From Pedosphaera sp. (GTDB lineage Bacteria > Verrucomicrobiota > Verrucomicrobiia > Limisphaerales > Pedosphaeraceae), in the NCBI GenBank assembly GCA_028293465.1, contig JAQGOT010000533.1:1-12263 (forward strand): a DNA stretch of 12,263 bases. The letters are read 5' to 3'. Below, piece by piece: positions 6,297-12,263 of this stretch (its first letter is position 1; each line of letters starts with the position of its first letter). Below the pieces are notes generated by a model. It was not told the origin of the DNA, made no database searches, and worked only from the letters and a program-made list of their open reading frames with translations. A program made the translations under genes and the position numbers.

Positions 6297-7139
6297 TCAG
6301 AACGGCAGCCGTGCGTAGAGGATGGTCAGCCAGGGGCCGCTGAAATGCGCTATGAGAAAGAGGAGTGCAATGGCGACCGGCGGCGCAAAGTCCAGCTTTC
6401 CCAGCCTCAGCGGTAGCCAACGCAATGGCACGAGTAAATTCCTTGCTGTCAAGTTGATAAAGTTCCATAAAGCATGATTGCCGAGGTAAACATAACTGTT
6501 CAATAGGTGGAGCAGCAGAACCCCAGCGATCAAATACTTCCAAGCCAAATAAGTGCCCAGTCCAATGGTCACGGCCTCTTCAGCTAAGTGGGCTGGGTTA
6601 GTTGTCCGGGGAATTATGTTTAAATGCGATAGCAGCGGATGGAGCGCCAGCCAGAACAGCCCGGCGACGAGGAGCGGTAAAAGAAATTTGATCACCTTCG
6701 GCCATCGCTCAACCCACCGCACATGCAACCGCACCAATCTCTGCAGCGGATCATCATCCGGGACGCTGGTGTTGGCCACCGAGAGCAGTAACAGCCAAAG
6801 ATAAAAGATTCCGAGCGTCAGGGTGAGGTCCAGTGCGGAAAAGAGCAGCACGCGCTGCAGCAGATCACTCCGGAAGGGCAGGGTAATAACGCCAAGTTCC
6901 AGGGTTGGTGTCCAATCGATGGCCGGGCCGAGCCCGAAAAAAATCAACGCCCGGAAAAACACTAAAGCCATCAGAGCCGCCAGAAACTTCCAGCGCTTCG
7001 GCCCTGTTGGATCGGCTTTCCTCAAGGTGCCTACGAGAGATGTGGCAGAAGTGCGTGCGAGCGGATCAAAACGAAGGGAGAGCCAGTTTAACCAGAGCAA
7101 AAGGCCGGCGAGGTTCAGAATAAAATTAATCAGCGACAT
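6297..7139 (-). CDS. YggT-like multi-pass membrane protein with two repeats
   Basis: A 280-residue inner-membrane protein with about six hydrophobic segments (near 3-20, 52-70, 95-121, 149-168, 195-216 and 254-272). The C-terminal part carries a YggT-family pattern: a helix, then NLLVPLRWLPLRLGKLDFAP, then a second helix. The stretch 98-168 looks like a diverged first copy, so the protein seems to hold two YggT units plus N-terminal helices. YggT proteins are poorly understood; they have been tied to osmotic tolerance, cell division and membrane organisation in other organisms. I chose ATG 7139, which has GAGG four bases upstream, over GTG 7169, which would add ten residues. It is the last gene of the minus-strand TCA cluster, 84 bp after sucD, so it may be read through from it. 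A functional link with succinyl-CoA ligase is not shown. Confidence 0.75.
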   Translation of the reverse strand: MSLINFILNLAGLLLWLNWLSLRFDPLARTSATSLVGTLRKADPTGPKRWKFLAALMALVFFRALIFFGLGPAIDWTPTLELGVITLPFRSDLLQRVLLFSALDLTLTLGIFYLWLLLLSVANTSVPDDDPLQRLVRLHVRWVERWPKVIKFLLPLLVAGLFWLALHPLLSHLNIIPRTTNPAHLAEEAVTIGLGTYLAWKYLIAGVLLLHLLNSYVYLGNHALWNFINLTARNLLVPLRWLPLRLGKLDFAPPVAIALLFLIAHFSGPWLTILYARLPF

Positions 7140-7223
7140 CTTGCCTCGAGTGCACCTGTTCAACGACACAGTTCCCCAATCGCCCTGCCTTGTCGCCTCG
7201 CGGTTGGTTCCGACCGTTGGCGC

Positions 7224-8114
7224 TTACATCATTTTCAGCAAAGTGTCAGCCATCTCGGAAGGCGTGGCCGCGATGCCAATGCCTGCGTCCCTGAAGGCTT
7301 GAATCTTCGCCGCCGCTGTGCCTTTTCCGCCGCTGACGATCGCCCCGGCGTGCCCCATGCGGCGTCCGGGGGGGGCGGTCGCGCCCGCAATGAATCCTGC
7401 CACCGGTTTCTTGCAATTATTCTTGATCCACTCCGCGGCTTCTTCCTCAGCCGACCCGCCGATTTCACCGATCATGATGATCCCTTCAGTTGCGGGATCC
7501 TCATTGAACATCTTGATGATATCGAGGTGGGAAGTCCCATTCACCGGATCGCCGCCGATGCCGATGCACGTTGATTGTCCAACCCCCCTGGAGGTAAGCT
7601 GCCACACCGCCTCATACGTCAGCGTGCCGCTGCGTGACACCACGCCGATGTTGCCCTGCTTATGAATGTAACCCGGCGAAATGCCAATCCGGCAACCACC
7701 GTGCGAATCCTTGCCGGTTCCCGGAGTCACAATGCCGGGACAATTCGGACCGATCAGCCGCGTCCGGCTGCCTTGCATCGCTCGTTTGACCTTCACCATG
7801 TCATTCACCGGAATGCCTTCAGTGATGCAAACAACCAAATCCAACTCGGCGTCCACCGCTTCCAGAATGGCGTCGCCCGCAAAAGGTGGTGGCACGAAGA
7901 TCGCCGACACAGTTGCACCCGTTTGTCGGGCCGCTTCCGCCACCGTGTCGTAAATGGGAACCTGATTTTCAAACAACTGCCCGCCCTTGCCTGGGGTGAC
8001 GCCGGCGACAACCTGTGTGCCGTAAGCCAAGCTAAGCAGCGTATGCCGGGCTCCGAACGTGCCGGTGATGCCCTGCACGAGAATCTTGCTTTGAGGAGTA
8101 ACGAGAATGGCCAT
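7224..8114 (-). CDS. sucD: succinyl-CoA ligase (ADP/GDP-forming) subunit alpha
   Basis: SucD (296 residues) binds CoA and carries the phospho-histidine of succinyl-CoA synthetase, which turns succinyl-CoA into succinate with ATP or GTP formation in the TCA cycle. The CoA-binding Rossmann fold is at the N-terminus (ILVQGITGTFG, 11-21). The middle holds the family signatures SRSGTLTYEA (160-169) and GIGGDPVNGT (185-194). The active-site histidine is H255 in GHAGAIVSGGKGTA. E. coli SucD is of almost equal length. The open frame continues 21 codons upstream, but I place the start at ATG 8114 because SucD proteins start with a short tail before the first strand, and this leaves a 25-bp gap to the sucC stop. 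The upstream codons would overlap sucC and look unlike the family. Confidence 0.96.
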   Translation of the reverse strand: MAILVTPQSKILVQGITGTFGARHTLLSLAYGTQVVAGVTPGKGGQLFENQVPIYDTVAEAARQTGATVSAIFVPPPFAGDAILEAVDAELDLVVCITEGIPVNDMVKVKRAMQGSRTRLIGPNCPGIVTPGTGKDSHGGCRIGISPGYIHKQGNIGVVSRSGTLTYEAVWQLTSRGVGQSTCIGIGGDPVNGTSHLDIIKMFNEDPATEGIIMIGEIGGSAEEEAAEWIKNNCKKPVAGFIAGATAPPGRRMGHAGAIVSGGKGTAAAKIQAFRDAGIGIAATPSEMADTLLKMM

Positions 8115-8139
8115 AAATAAAAAATGACTTCCTGCTGGA

Positions 8140-9345
8140 TTACTTTCCGACCGCCTTGACCACTTTCTGTGCCGCATCGGCCATCGAATCGCCGCTGATG
8201 ATGGTCATCCCCGACTCGGTGAGCGTCCGCTTGCCGGCTTCGACATTGTTGCCCTCCAGGCGAACTACGAGCGGCAACTTCAGACCGGTTTCGCGAACGG
8301 CCGACACGATGCCGGTGGCGATCACGTTGCAATCCATGATGCCGCCGAAAATGTTCACTAAAATGCCCTTCACGTTCGGGTCGCTCAAAATAATTTTAAA
8401 CGCGGCCGTGACCTGGTCTTTGCTCGCGCCACCGCCGACGTCGAGGAAGTTCGCCGGGCTGCCGCCGAAATGCTGGATGATGTCCATGGTCGCCATTGCC
8501 AGTCCGGCGCCGTTGACCAGGCAGGCAATGTTCCCCTCGAGCTTGATATAATTCAGGTTGAACTTGCTCGCCTCAATTTCCAGCGGCGCTTCCTCAGCCA
8601 GGTCCCGCATCTCCAAGATGTTCTTGTGGCGATACAGCGCGTTGTCATCCAGGCCGATTTTTGCATCCACGGCTACCAGGCCTTCTTTGCCATCCGCGCC
8701 TTCGATAATGCAGAGCGGGTTGATTTCAACCATGGCCGCGTCGCATTCCCACCACGTTTTGTAAACTCCCATCAACAGCTTCGCGCCCTGTGCGATCAAG
8801 TCCCCTTTAAGCCCGAGGGCAACCGCCAGTTTCCGGCCTTGGTAAGGCATCATGCCCACCGCGGGATCGATGATTTCCTTGATGATTTTCTCCGGCGTCT
8901 TCTCGGCCACTTCCTCGATGTCCACACCGCCTTCGGTACTCACCATCATCAGCGGGCGTGAGGCGGCCCGGTCGAGCAACACGGCGAGATAGAGTTCCTT
9001 GCGGATCGCCGGCGCGGCTGCGACCAGCAGCTTGCTGACCAGCCGCCCCTCCGGGCCCGTCTGCTTGGTCACCAACACCTGGCCGAGCATCCCTTTCGCT
9101 TTTTCATGCACTTCCGCGGCGCTCTTGCACAATTTAACCCCGCCTTGAAAGCCGCTCTTGAACGTTCCCTTGCCACGGCCGCCCGCGTGAATCTGGGACT
9201 TGACCACCACCAGCTTCTCGCCTTTCGCAAAAAGTCGTTCCGCGATGGCTAGCGCCGCTTCCGGGGTCGAGCAGACATCACCGGGTGGCACCGCCACGCC
9301 ATATTGGGCGAGCAGTTGTTTGGCCTGATATTCGTGTATGTTCAT
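8140..9345 (-). CDS. sucC: succinyl-CoA ligase (ADP/GDP-forming) subunit beta
   Basis: SucC (401 residues, slightly longer than the 388 of E. coli) supplies the nucleotide- and succinate-binding half of succinyl-CoA synthetase. The N-terminal ATP-grasp fold starts MNIHEYQAKQLLAQYGV and shows the phosphate-binding stretch KSQIHAGGRGKG (49-60) and the metal-binding VEINPL (206-211). The C-terminal ligase domain shows NGAGLAMATMD (278-288), GGGAS (304-308) and NIFGGIM (331-337), which contact the alpha subunit and the phospho-histidine. ATP versus GTP preference cannot be decided by eye. It sits 93 bp after citrate synthase and 25 bp before sucD in the same direction. No strong ribosome binding site precedes ATG 9345. 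Confidence 0.96.
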   Translation of the reverse strand: MNIHEYQAKQLLAQYGVAVPPGDVCSTPEAALAIAERLFAKGEKLVVVKSQIHAGGRGKGTFKSGFQGGVKLCKSAAEVHEKAKGMLGQVLVTKQTGPEGRLVSKLLVAAAPAIRKELYLAVLLDRAASRPLMMVSTEGGVDIEEVAEKTPEKIIKEIIDPAVGMMPYQGRKLAVALGLKGDLIAQGAKLLMGVYKTWWECDAAMVEINPLCIIEGADGKEGLVAVDAKIGLDDNALYRHKNILEMRDLAEEAPLEIEASKFNLNYIKLEGNIACLVNGAGLAMATMDIIQHFGGSPANFLDVGGGASKDQVTAAFKIILSDPNVKGILVNIFGGIMDCNVIATGIVSAVRETGLKLPLVVRLEGNNVEAGKRTLTESGMTIISGDSMADAAQKVVKAVGK

Positions 9346-9401
9346 TGCAAATGTGTCAGCGGTTCAGAAATTCGTCGTCGTCAATGGTTGCGCGTCGCTT
9401 G

Positions 9402-9414
9402 CGGGTCCAACCCG
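9402..9414. other. small GC-rich hairpin between citrate synthase and sucC
   Basis: CGGGT (9402-9406) and ACCCG (9410-9414) can pair around a three-base loop in the 93-bp gap after the citrate synthase stop. No T-run follows on the minus strand, so it is not a convincing terminator. It might lower read-through or act as an mRNA processing point between gltA and sucC. Confidence 0.2.
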
Positions 9415-9438
9415 GGCAGCACGATCAACGCTGGGCGC

Positions 9439-10575
9439 TCACCGTTTGGAAATCGGGACGACCTTCAGCCCGGTCGGCCCGGTGTAAACGCTCTGCGGAC
9501 GGATGAGCCGGTTGTCTGCCAGTTGCTCCAGCACGTTCGCCGTCCAACCGGCGGTGCGCGCAATGGCGAAGACGGGCGTGAAAAGATCGATCGGAATCCC
9601 CAGCGAGTAATAAACCGTGGCCGAGTAAAAATCCACGTTGGCGTGCAGATTCTTCCTCTGCAGCATGATCTCCGCAATACGATCGCTCATTTGGATCCAC
9701 TTCGGTTCGCCCAGCTTTGCGCTCAGGATTTGGGCCATCCGCTTAAGATGCGGCGCCCGGGGATCCAGCGTTTTGTACACGCGGTGGCCAATCCCCATGA
9801 TTTTTTTCTTCTGCTGGAGACATTCTTCGACATAGGCATCCACCCGGTCCAGCGAGCCGATTTCCTGCAACATCTTGATGACCCCCTCATTGGCGCCGCC
9901 GTGGAGCGGCCCTTTCAGCGTTCCAATCGCCGTCGTGATGGCTGAATACATGTCACTGAGCGTCGCTATGGTCACGCGGGCGCTGAAAGTCGAGGCGTTC
10001 ATGCCATGGTCCGCGTGCAACACATAGCACAGGTCCATGGTCTTTTCCTCCTCGACCGATGGCTTCTTGCCTTGCAACAGGTAAAGAAAGTTTGCGGCCT
10101 CACCCAGCGAATGATCCGGGTCCAGCAGGGCTTTGCCTTCCCGGGCGCGATGAAAGTATGCGGTCACAATCGGAATCCGCGCAATCAGCCGGATCGCCTT
10201 CTGCCGCTGCGCATCCATTGAATCATCGTCACTCGAGGGGTCGAAGCAACCCAGGGCGGAAATCGCCGTCCGGATGGCATGCATCGGCGGTGCGTTCTTG
10301 GGCAGCGTCTTGAGAATTTGCACCACCCCCACCGGCAACTCCCGGGCTGCGGCGAGTTGATCTTTCAATTCCCGCAATTCCTTGCTGTTCGGCAGGTGAT
10401 TGTGGTGCAGCAAATGCACCACCTCTTCGAACGTGACCTTGCCGGCCAACTCGTCAATGTCGTAGCCGCAATACACAAGCTTGCCGAGGTCGCCTTGAAC
10501 ATCACTTAACCGGGTGTTGGCGGCGACGACTCCTTCGAGGCCTTTGGCCGGAGTGGAGGTTGCAGGACTGCTCAT
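9439..10575 (-). CDS. gltA: citrate synthase, short (type I, dimeric) form
   Basis: This 378-residue enzyme condenses oxaloacetate and acetyl-CoA to citrate, the entry step of the TCA cycle. The conserved histidines are H190 in LHADHGMNAS, H225 in GPLHGGANE and H264 in GIGHRVYK; the catalytic aspartate is D315 in NVDFYSA. The arginine in DPRAP (273) follows the family. The length and lack of the N-terminal beta-domain place it with the short dimeric enzymes rather than the roughly 430-residue NADH-sensitive hexamers of E. coli type. 2-methylcitrate synthases share this fold and length, but co-direction with sucCD and the absence of prp genes favour citrate synthase. It is first in the minus-strand cluster, behind the promoter at 10634-10662. 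ATG 10575 has no clear ribosome binding site. Confidence 0.94.
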   Translation of the reverse strand: MSSPATSTPAKGLEGVVAANTRLSDVQGDLGKLVYCGYDIDELAGKVTFEEVVHLLHHNHLPNSKELRELKDQLAAARELPVGVVQILKTLPKNAPPMHAIRTAISALGCFDPSSDDDSMDAQRQKAIRLIARIPIVTAYFHRAREGKALLDPDHSLGEAANFLYLLQGKKPSVEEEKTMDLCYVLHADHGMNASTFSARVTIATLSDMYSAITTAIGTLKGPLHGGANEGVIKMLQEIGSLDRVDAYVEECLQQKKKIMGIGHRVYKTLDPRAPHLKRMAQILSAKLGEPKWIQMSDRIAEIMLQRKNLHANVDFYSATVYYSLGIPIDLFTPVFAIARTAGWTANVLEQLADNRLIRPQSVYTGPTGLKVVPISKR

Positions 10576-10633
10576 GAATTATTACGTGTTTTGTTTCCGG
10601 GATAATTGATTTTGCCCTAAAAAACAGAGGGTC

Positions 10634-10662
10634 AATCTAGGTAACGTTATACGGGGCGTCAA
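10634..10662 (-). promoter_or_regulatory. sigma70-type promoter for the citrate synthase-sucCD cluster
   Basis: On the minus strand TTGACG (complement of 10657-10662, five of six -35 bases) is followed by exactly 17 bases and TAGATT (complement of 10634-10639, four of six -10 bases). Transcription would start near 10627, giving a leader of about 50 bases before ATG 10575. This is the best promoter match that I find in the window. Confidence 0.5.
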
Positions 10663-10845
10663 CGGTTTTAATCTCTTTTTCACCAATCCAAACGCTCCCT
10701 CTGCGGACTGCGCGCTGAAAATGCGGCGCTCCATGAATCTAATCGCAACCGGACGGCAAAGCAAAGGGTCTCGCTCCCGCGCATTCGGCGGGTTTTTGGT
10801 CATTTCGCTTGAAAACCACCGGCCGCCTATGCACATTGCGCCGTT

Positions 10846-11844
10846 ATGAAAGCCGCGTTCTCCTTGCTCTGGTTGCTGCTTTCCATCTGCGTGGGGCTTC
10901 CGGCTTCGGCCTGGGGGGGCTCCGGCGACGTGGCTTCGGTCTCGTTGGCCGGCCGCAACTACGTCCGCCTCCTCGATTGGGCCCGCGTCAACAACCTTGA
11001 AACCCGCTGGCTCAAGCGCGACGAAACCATTCAGTTGACCAATCGCGGTGTCCGGCTCGTGTTCGCCATGGATTCCCGGGAAGCGGAAATCAACGATCTC
11101 AACGTCTGGCTCTCCTACCCGGTGCTGCTGCGCAACGGTTCGGCTTATGTTTCGGAAGCCGATTTGAAGACTGCCGTCAAGCCCATCCTCTACCCACCGC
11201 GCAACTCGGCCAGCGCCAAAATCAAGACCATCGTGCTCGACCCCGGCCACGGCGGCAAGGACCCGGGCAATCAGGACGGTTCCCGCCAGGAAAAAAAATA
11301 CGCCCTGCTGCTCGCCGAGGAACTCAGCGACCAGTTGAAACACGCCGGTTTCAAGACTTCCCTTACCCGCACCTCGGACACCCTCATTGATCTGCCGGTG
11401 CGGCCGGATATCGCCCGCCGCCGCGGCGCCGATTTGTTCATCAGCCTTCACTGGAACAGCGCGGGGTCCGGCAAAAATGAAGTCAAAGGCGTCGAAACCT
11501 ATTGTCTGACACCCGAAGGCGCCAGTTCCACCAATGCCGGCGGGGAAGTGATCGGCGCGGGTGCGAAGCCGGGGAACCTTTACAATAACAAGAACATGTT
11601 CCTCGCCTACACGATCCAAAGATCGCTCCGCAAGAATCTCACGGTCGAAGATCGGGGCATTCGCCGCGCCCGTTTTGCCGTCCTGCGCACTGCGGAGATG
11701 CCGGCGGTGCTGATTGAGGGCGGGTTTATGTCCCACCCCGCCGAATCCAAACATATCTACGATCCCGCTTATCGTAAGCAAATGGCCAAAGCCATCGTCG
11801 AGGGCGTGCTGGCTTACAGGGCGCAGGTGGAACAGCCTCGCTGA
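10846..11844 (+). CDS. secreted N-acetylmuramoyl-L-alanine amidase (Amidase_3)
   Basis: A 332-residue exported enzyme that cuts the bond between N-acetylmuramic acid and L-alanine in peptidoglycan, acting in the periplasm during cell separation or wall turnover. A signal peptide covers about 1-22 (MKAAF, hydrophobic core, cleavage after ASA). Residues 29-115 resemble the copper-amine-oxidase N-terminal-like domain often found on wall enzymes, with repeated short strands such as VSLAGRNYVRLLDWA and AYVSEADL. The catalytic domain starts near 127: zinc ligands H135 (DPGHGGKDPG), E149 (RQEKKYA) and H202 (ISLHWNSA), with catalytic E291 in LIEGGFMSHP. All are present, so it should be active. It is divergent from citrate synthase with a 270-bp gap. 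ATG 10846 lacks a Shine-Dalgarno sequence, but the signal peptide fixes the start. No regulator or EnvC/NlpD-like activator is nearby. Confidence 0.93.
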   Translation: MKAAFSLLWLLLSICVGLPASAWGGSGDVASVSLAGRNYVRLLDWARVNNLETRWLKRDETIQLTNRGVRLVFAMDSREAEINDLNVWLSYPVLLRNGSAYVSEADLKTAVKPILYPPRNSASAKIKTIVLDPGHGGKDPGNQDGSRQEKKYALLLAEELSDQLKHAGFKTSLTRTSDTLIDLPVRPDIARRRGADLFISLHWNSAGSGKNEVKGVETYCLTPEGASSTNAGGEVIGAGAKPGNLYNNKNMFLAYTIQRSLRKNLTVEDRGIRRARFAVLRTAEMPAVLIEGGFMSHPAESKHIYDPAYRKQMAKAIVEGVLAYRAQVEQPR

Positions 11845-11866
11845 TCTGCCATCCCGCGCCAACCGT

Positions 11867-11876
11867 GACCGCGGTC
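11867..11876. other. 10-bp palindrome after the amidase gene
   Basis: GACCGCGGTC lies 22 bases after the amidase stop, in the 101-bp gap between convergent genes. It is too short and without a T-run to be called a terminator; it is the only symmetric element that I see in this gap. Confidence 0.2.
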
Positions 11877-11945
11877 GGACTCTCCCCGAAAAACAACTCC
11901 GCCGCTTTTCGAGTTTCACCGCCCCTCGCCTTGAACGGTTGCCGC

Positions 11946-12263
11946 TCATTCCGGTTCGCCTTTCCACGGACCCTTCAACTGCAGATCATCCATCAGAAAA
12001 TCAATCGGCCCTTTGCCGATGAATTCAATCGTGAACCAATCCACGCTCCCCACCGGCAGTTTTGGAAACGACGACAGCGGCACGCTCACCTTTTGCCATT
12101 GGTCATTCAGCTTGGTTTCCATGGAACTCACCACCACCACCTGATTCGTCGCAAACGCATCCGCGTGCAGGGTGAACCGCGCCTGGCCCGTCCCCGCTTT
12201 CGTCCGCAACCACAAAAGCAAACCGGTCGCTTGCTTCCCCTGTAATTGCCACCCGCGCACCCG
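11946..12263 (-). CDS. C-terminal part of a protein, possibly with a carbohydrate-binding-like beta-sandwich
   Basis: The frame is open through the right edge and ends at TGA (complement of 11946-11948), so the N-terminus lies beyond the window; a GTG at 12260 is probably internal. The visible 106 residues alternate hydrophobic strands and turns: ATGLLLWLRTK, then TNQVVVVSSME, then WQKVSVPLSSFPKLP, VDWFTIEFIGKGP and a closing FLMDDLQLKG. This resembles the galactose-binding-like beta-sandwich modules at the ends of secreted glycoside hydrolases and related proteins, where the last strand carries a D-D-L pattern. The family cannot be named from this piece. It is convergent with the amidase gene, 101 bp away. 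Confidence 0.6.
   Translation of the reverse strand, partial: RVRGWQLQGKQATGLLLWLRTKAGTGQARFTLHADAFATNQVVVVSSMETKLNDQWQKVSVPLSSFPKLPVGSVDWFTIEFIGKGPIDFLMDDLQLKGPWKGEPE

Noticed and set aside
8115..8177. Longer sucD beginning at 8177
   Set aside because: The extra 21 residues overlap the sucC 3' end and are unlike SucD N-termini; ATG 8114 fits the family exactly.
9371..9384. TTGACG-like box in the citrate synthase-sucC gap as a promoter for sucC
   Set aside because: No acceptable -10 sequence occurs 16-18 bases downstream on the minus strand.
10582..11967. A 461-codon open frame on the minus strand, antisense to the amidase gene
   Set aside because: The opposite strand has a clear amidase with signal peptide and all catalytic residues. 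The antisense product is low-complexity in character with no domain, and it runs across the citrate synthase promoter. Long antisense frames are expected opposite GC-rich coding DNA.

Overview
The window reads as ordinary chromosome from a Gram-negative, moderately GC-rich bacterium. I favour a soil- or water-type Verrucomicrobiota (Pedosphaera/Limisphaera-like). This rests on gene content, weak or absent Shine-Dalgarno sequences before most starts, a YggT-like protein beside TCA-cycle genes, and an aldolase/dehydrogenase fusion. It is a judgement, not a proof. The heptosyltransferase-like gene suggests a lipopolysaccharide-type outer surface.

Layout. The left end (1-2137, + strand) carries the 3' end of miaB (tRNA methylthiotransferase, TRAM domain), a small six-helix membrane protein of unknown role, a possible 64-residue ORF, and a family 9 glycosyltransferase. 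A large minus-strand gene (2388-4616) is a fused rhamnulose-1-phosphate aldolase/short-chain dehydrogenase for L-rhamnose catabolism. It is convergent with the glycosyltransferase and has no other rhamnose genes beside it. A 562-bp intergenic region (4617-5178) follows, with many inverted repeats, a perfect 14-bp palindrome, a cluster of GGAAC/GTTCC pentamers and a doubtful minus-strand ORF. It separates the aldolase from a divergently transcribed soluble protein that joins an N-terminal receiver domain to a histidine kinase.

The right half is dominated by a minus-strand cluster read from 10575 down to 6297: citrate synthase, succinyl-CoA ligase beta (sucC), succinyl-CoA ligase alpha (sucD), then a two-repeat YggT-like membrane protein. 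A good sigma70-type promoter (TTGACG-17-TAGATT) lies before citrate synthase, so the enzymes entering citrate into the TCA cycle and making succinate with substrate-level phosphorylation may be co-transcribed. Divergent from this cluster is a secreted N-acetylmuramoyl-L-alanine amidase (Amidase_3) with a copper-amine-oxidase-like N-terminal domain. The right edge holds the C-terminal part of a minus-strand protein that may have a carbohydrate-binding-type beta-sandwich end.

I see no tRNA, rRNA, CRISPR array, insertion sequence or phage gene, and no clearly new multi-gene system. The places most worth a second look are the 4617-5178 intergenic region, the receiver-kinase next to it, and the small ORF abutting the glycosyltransferase start.
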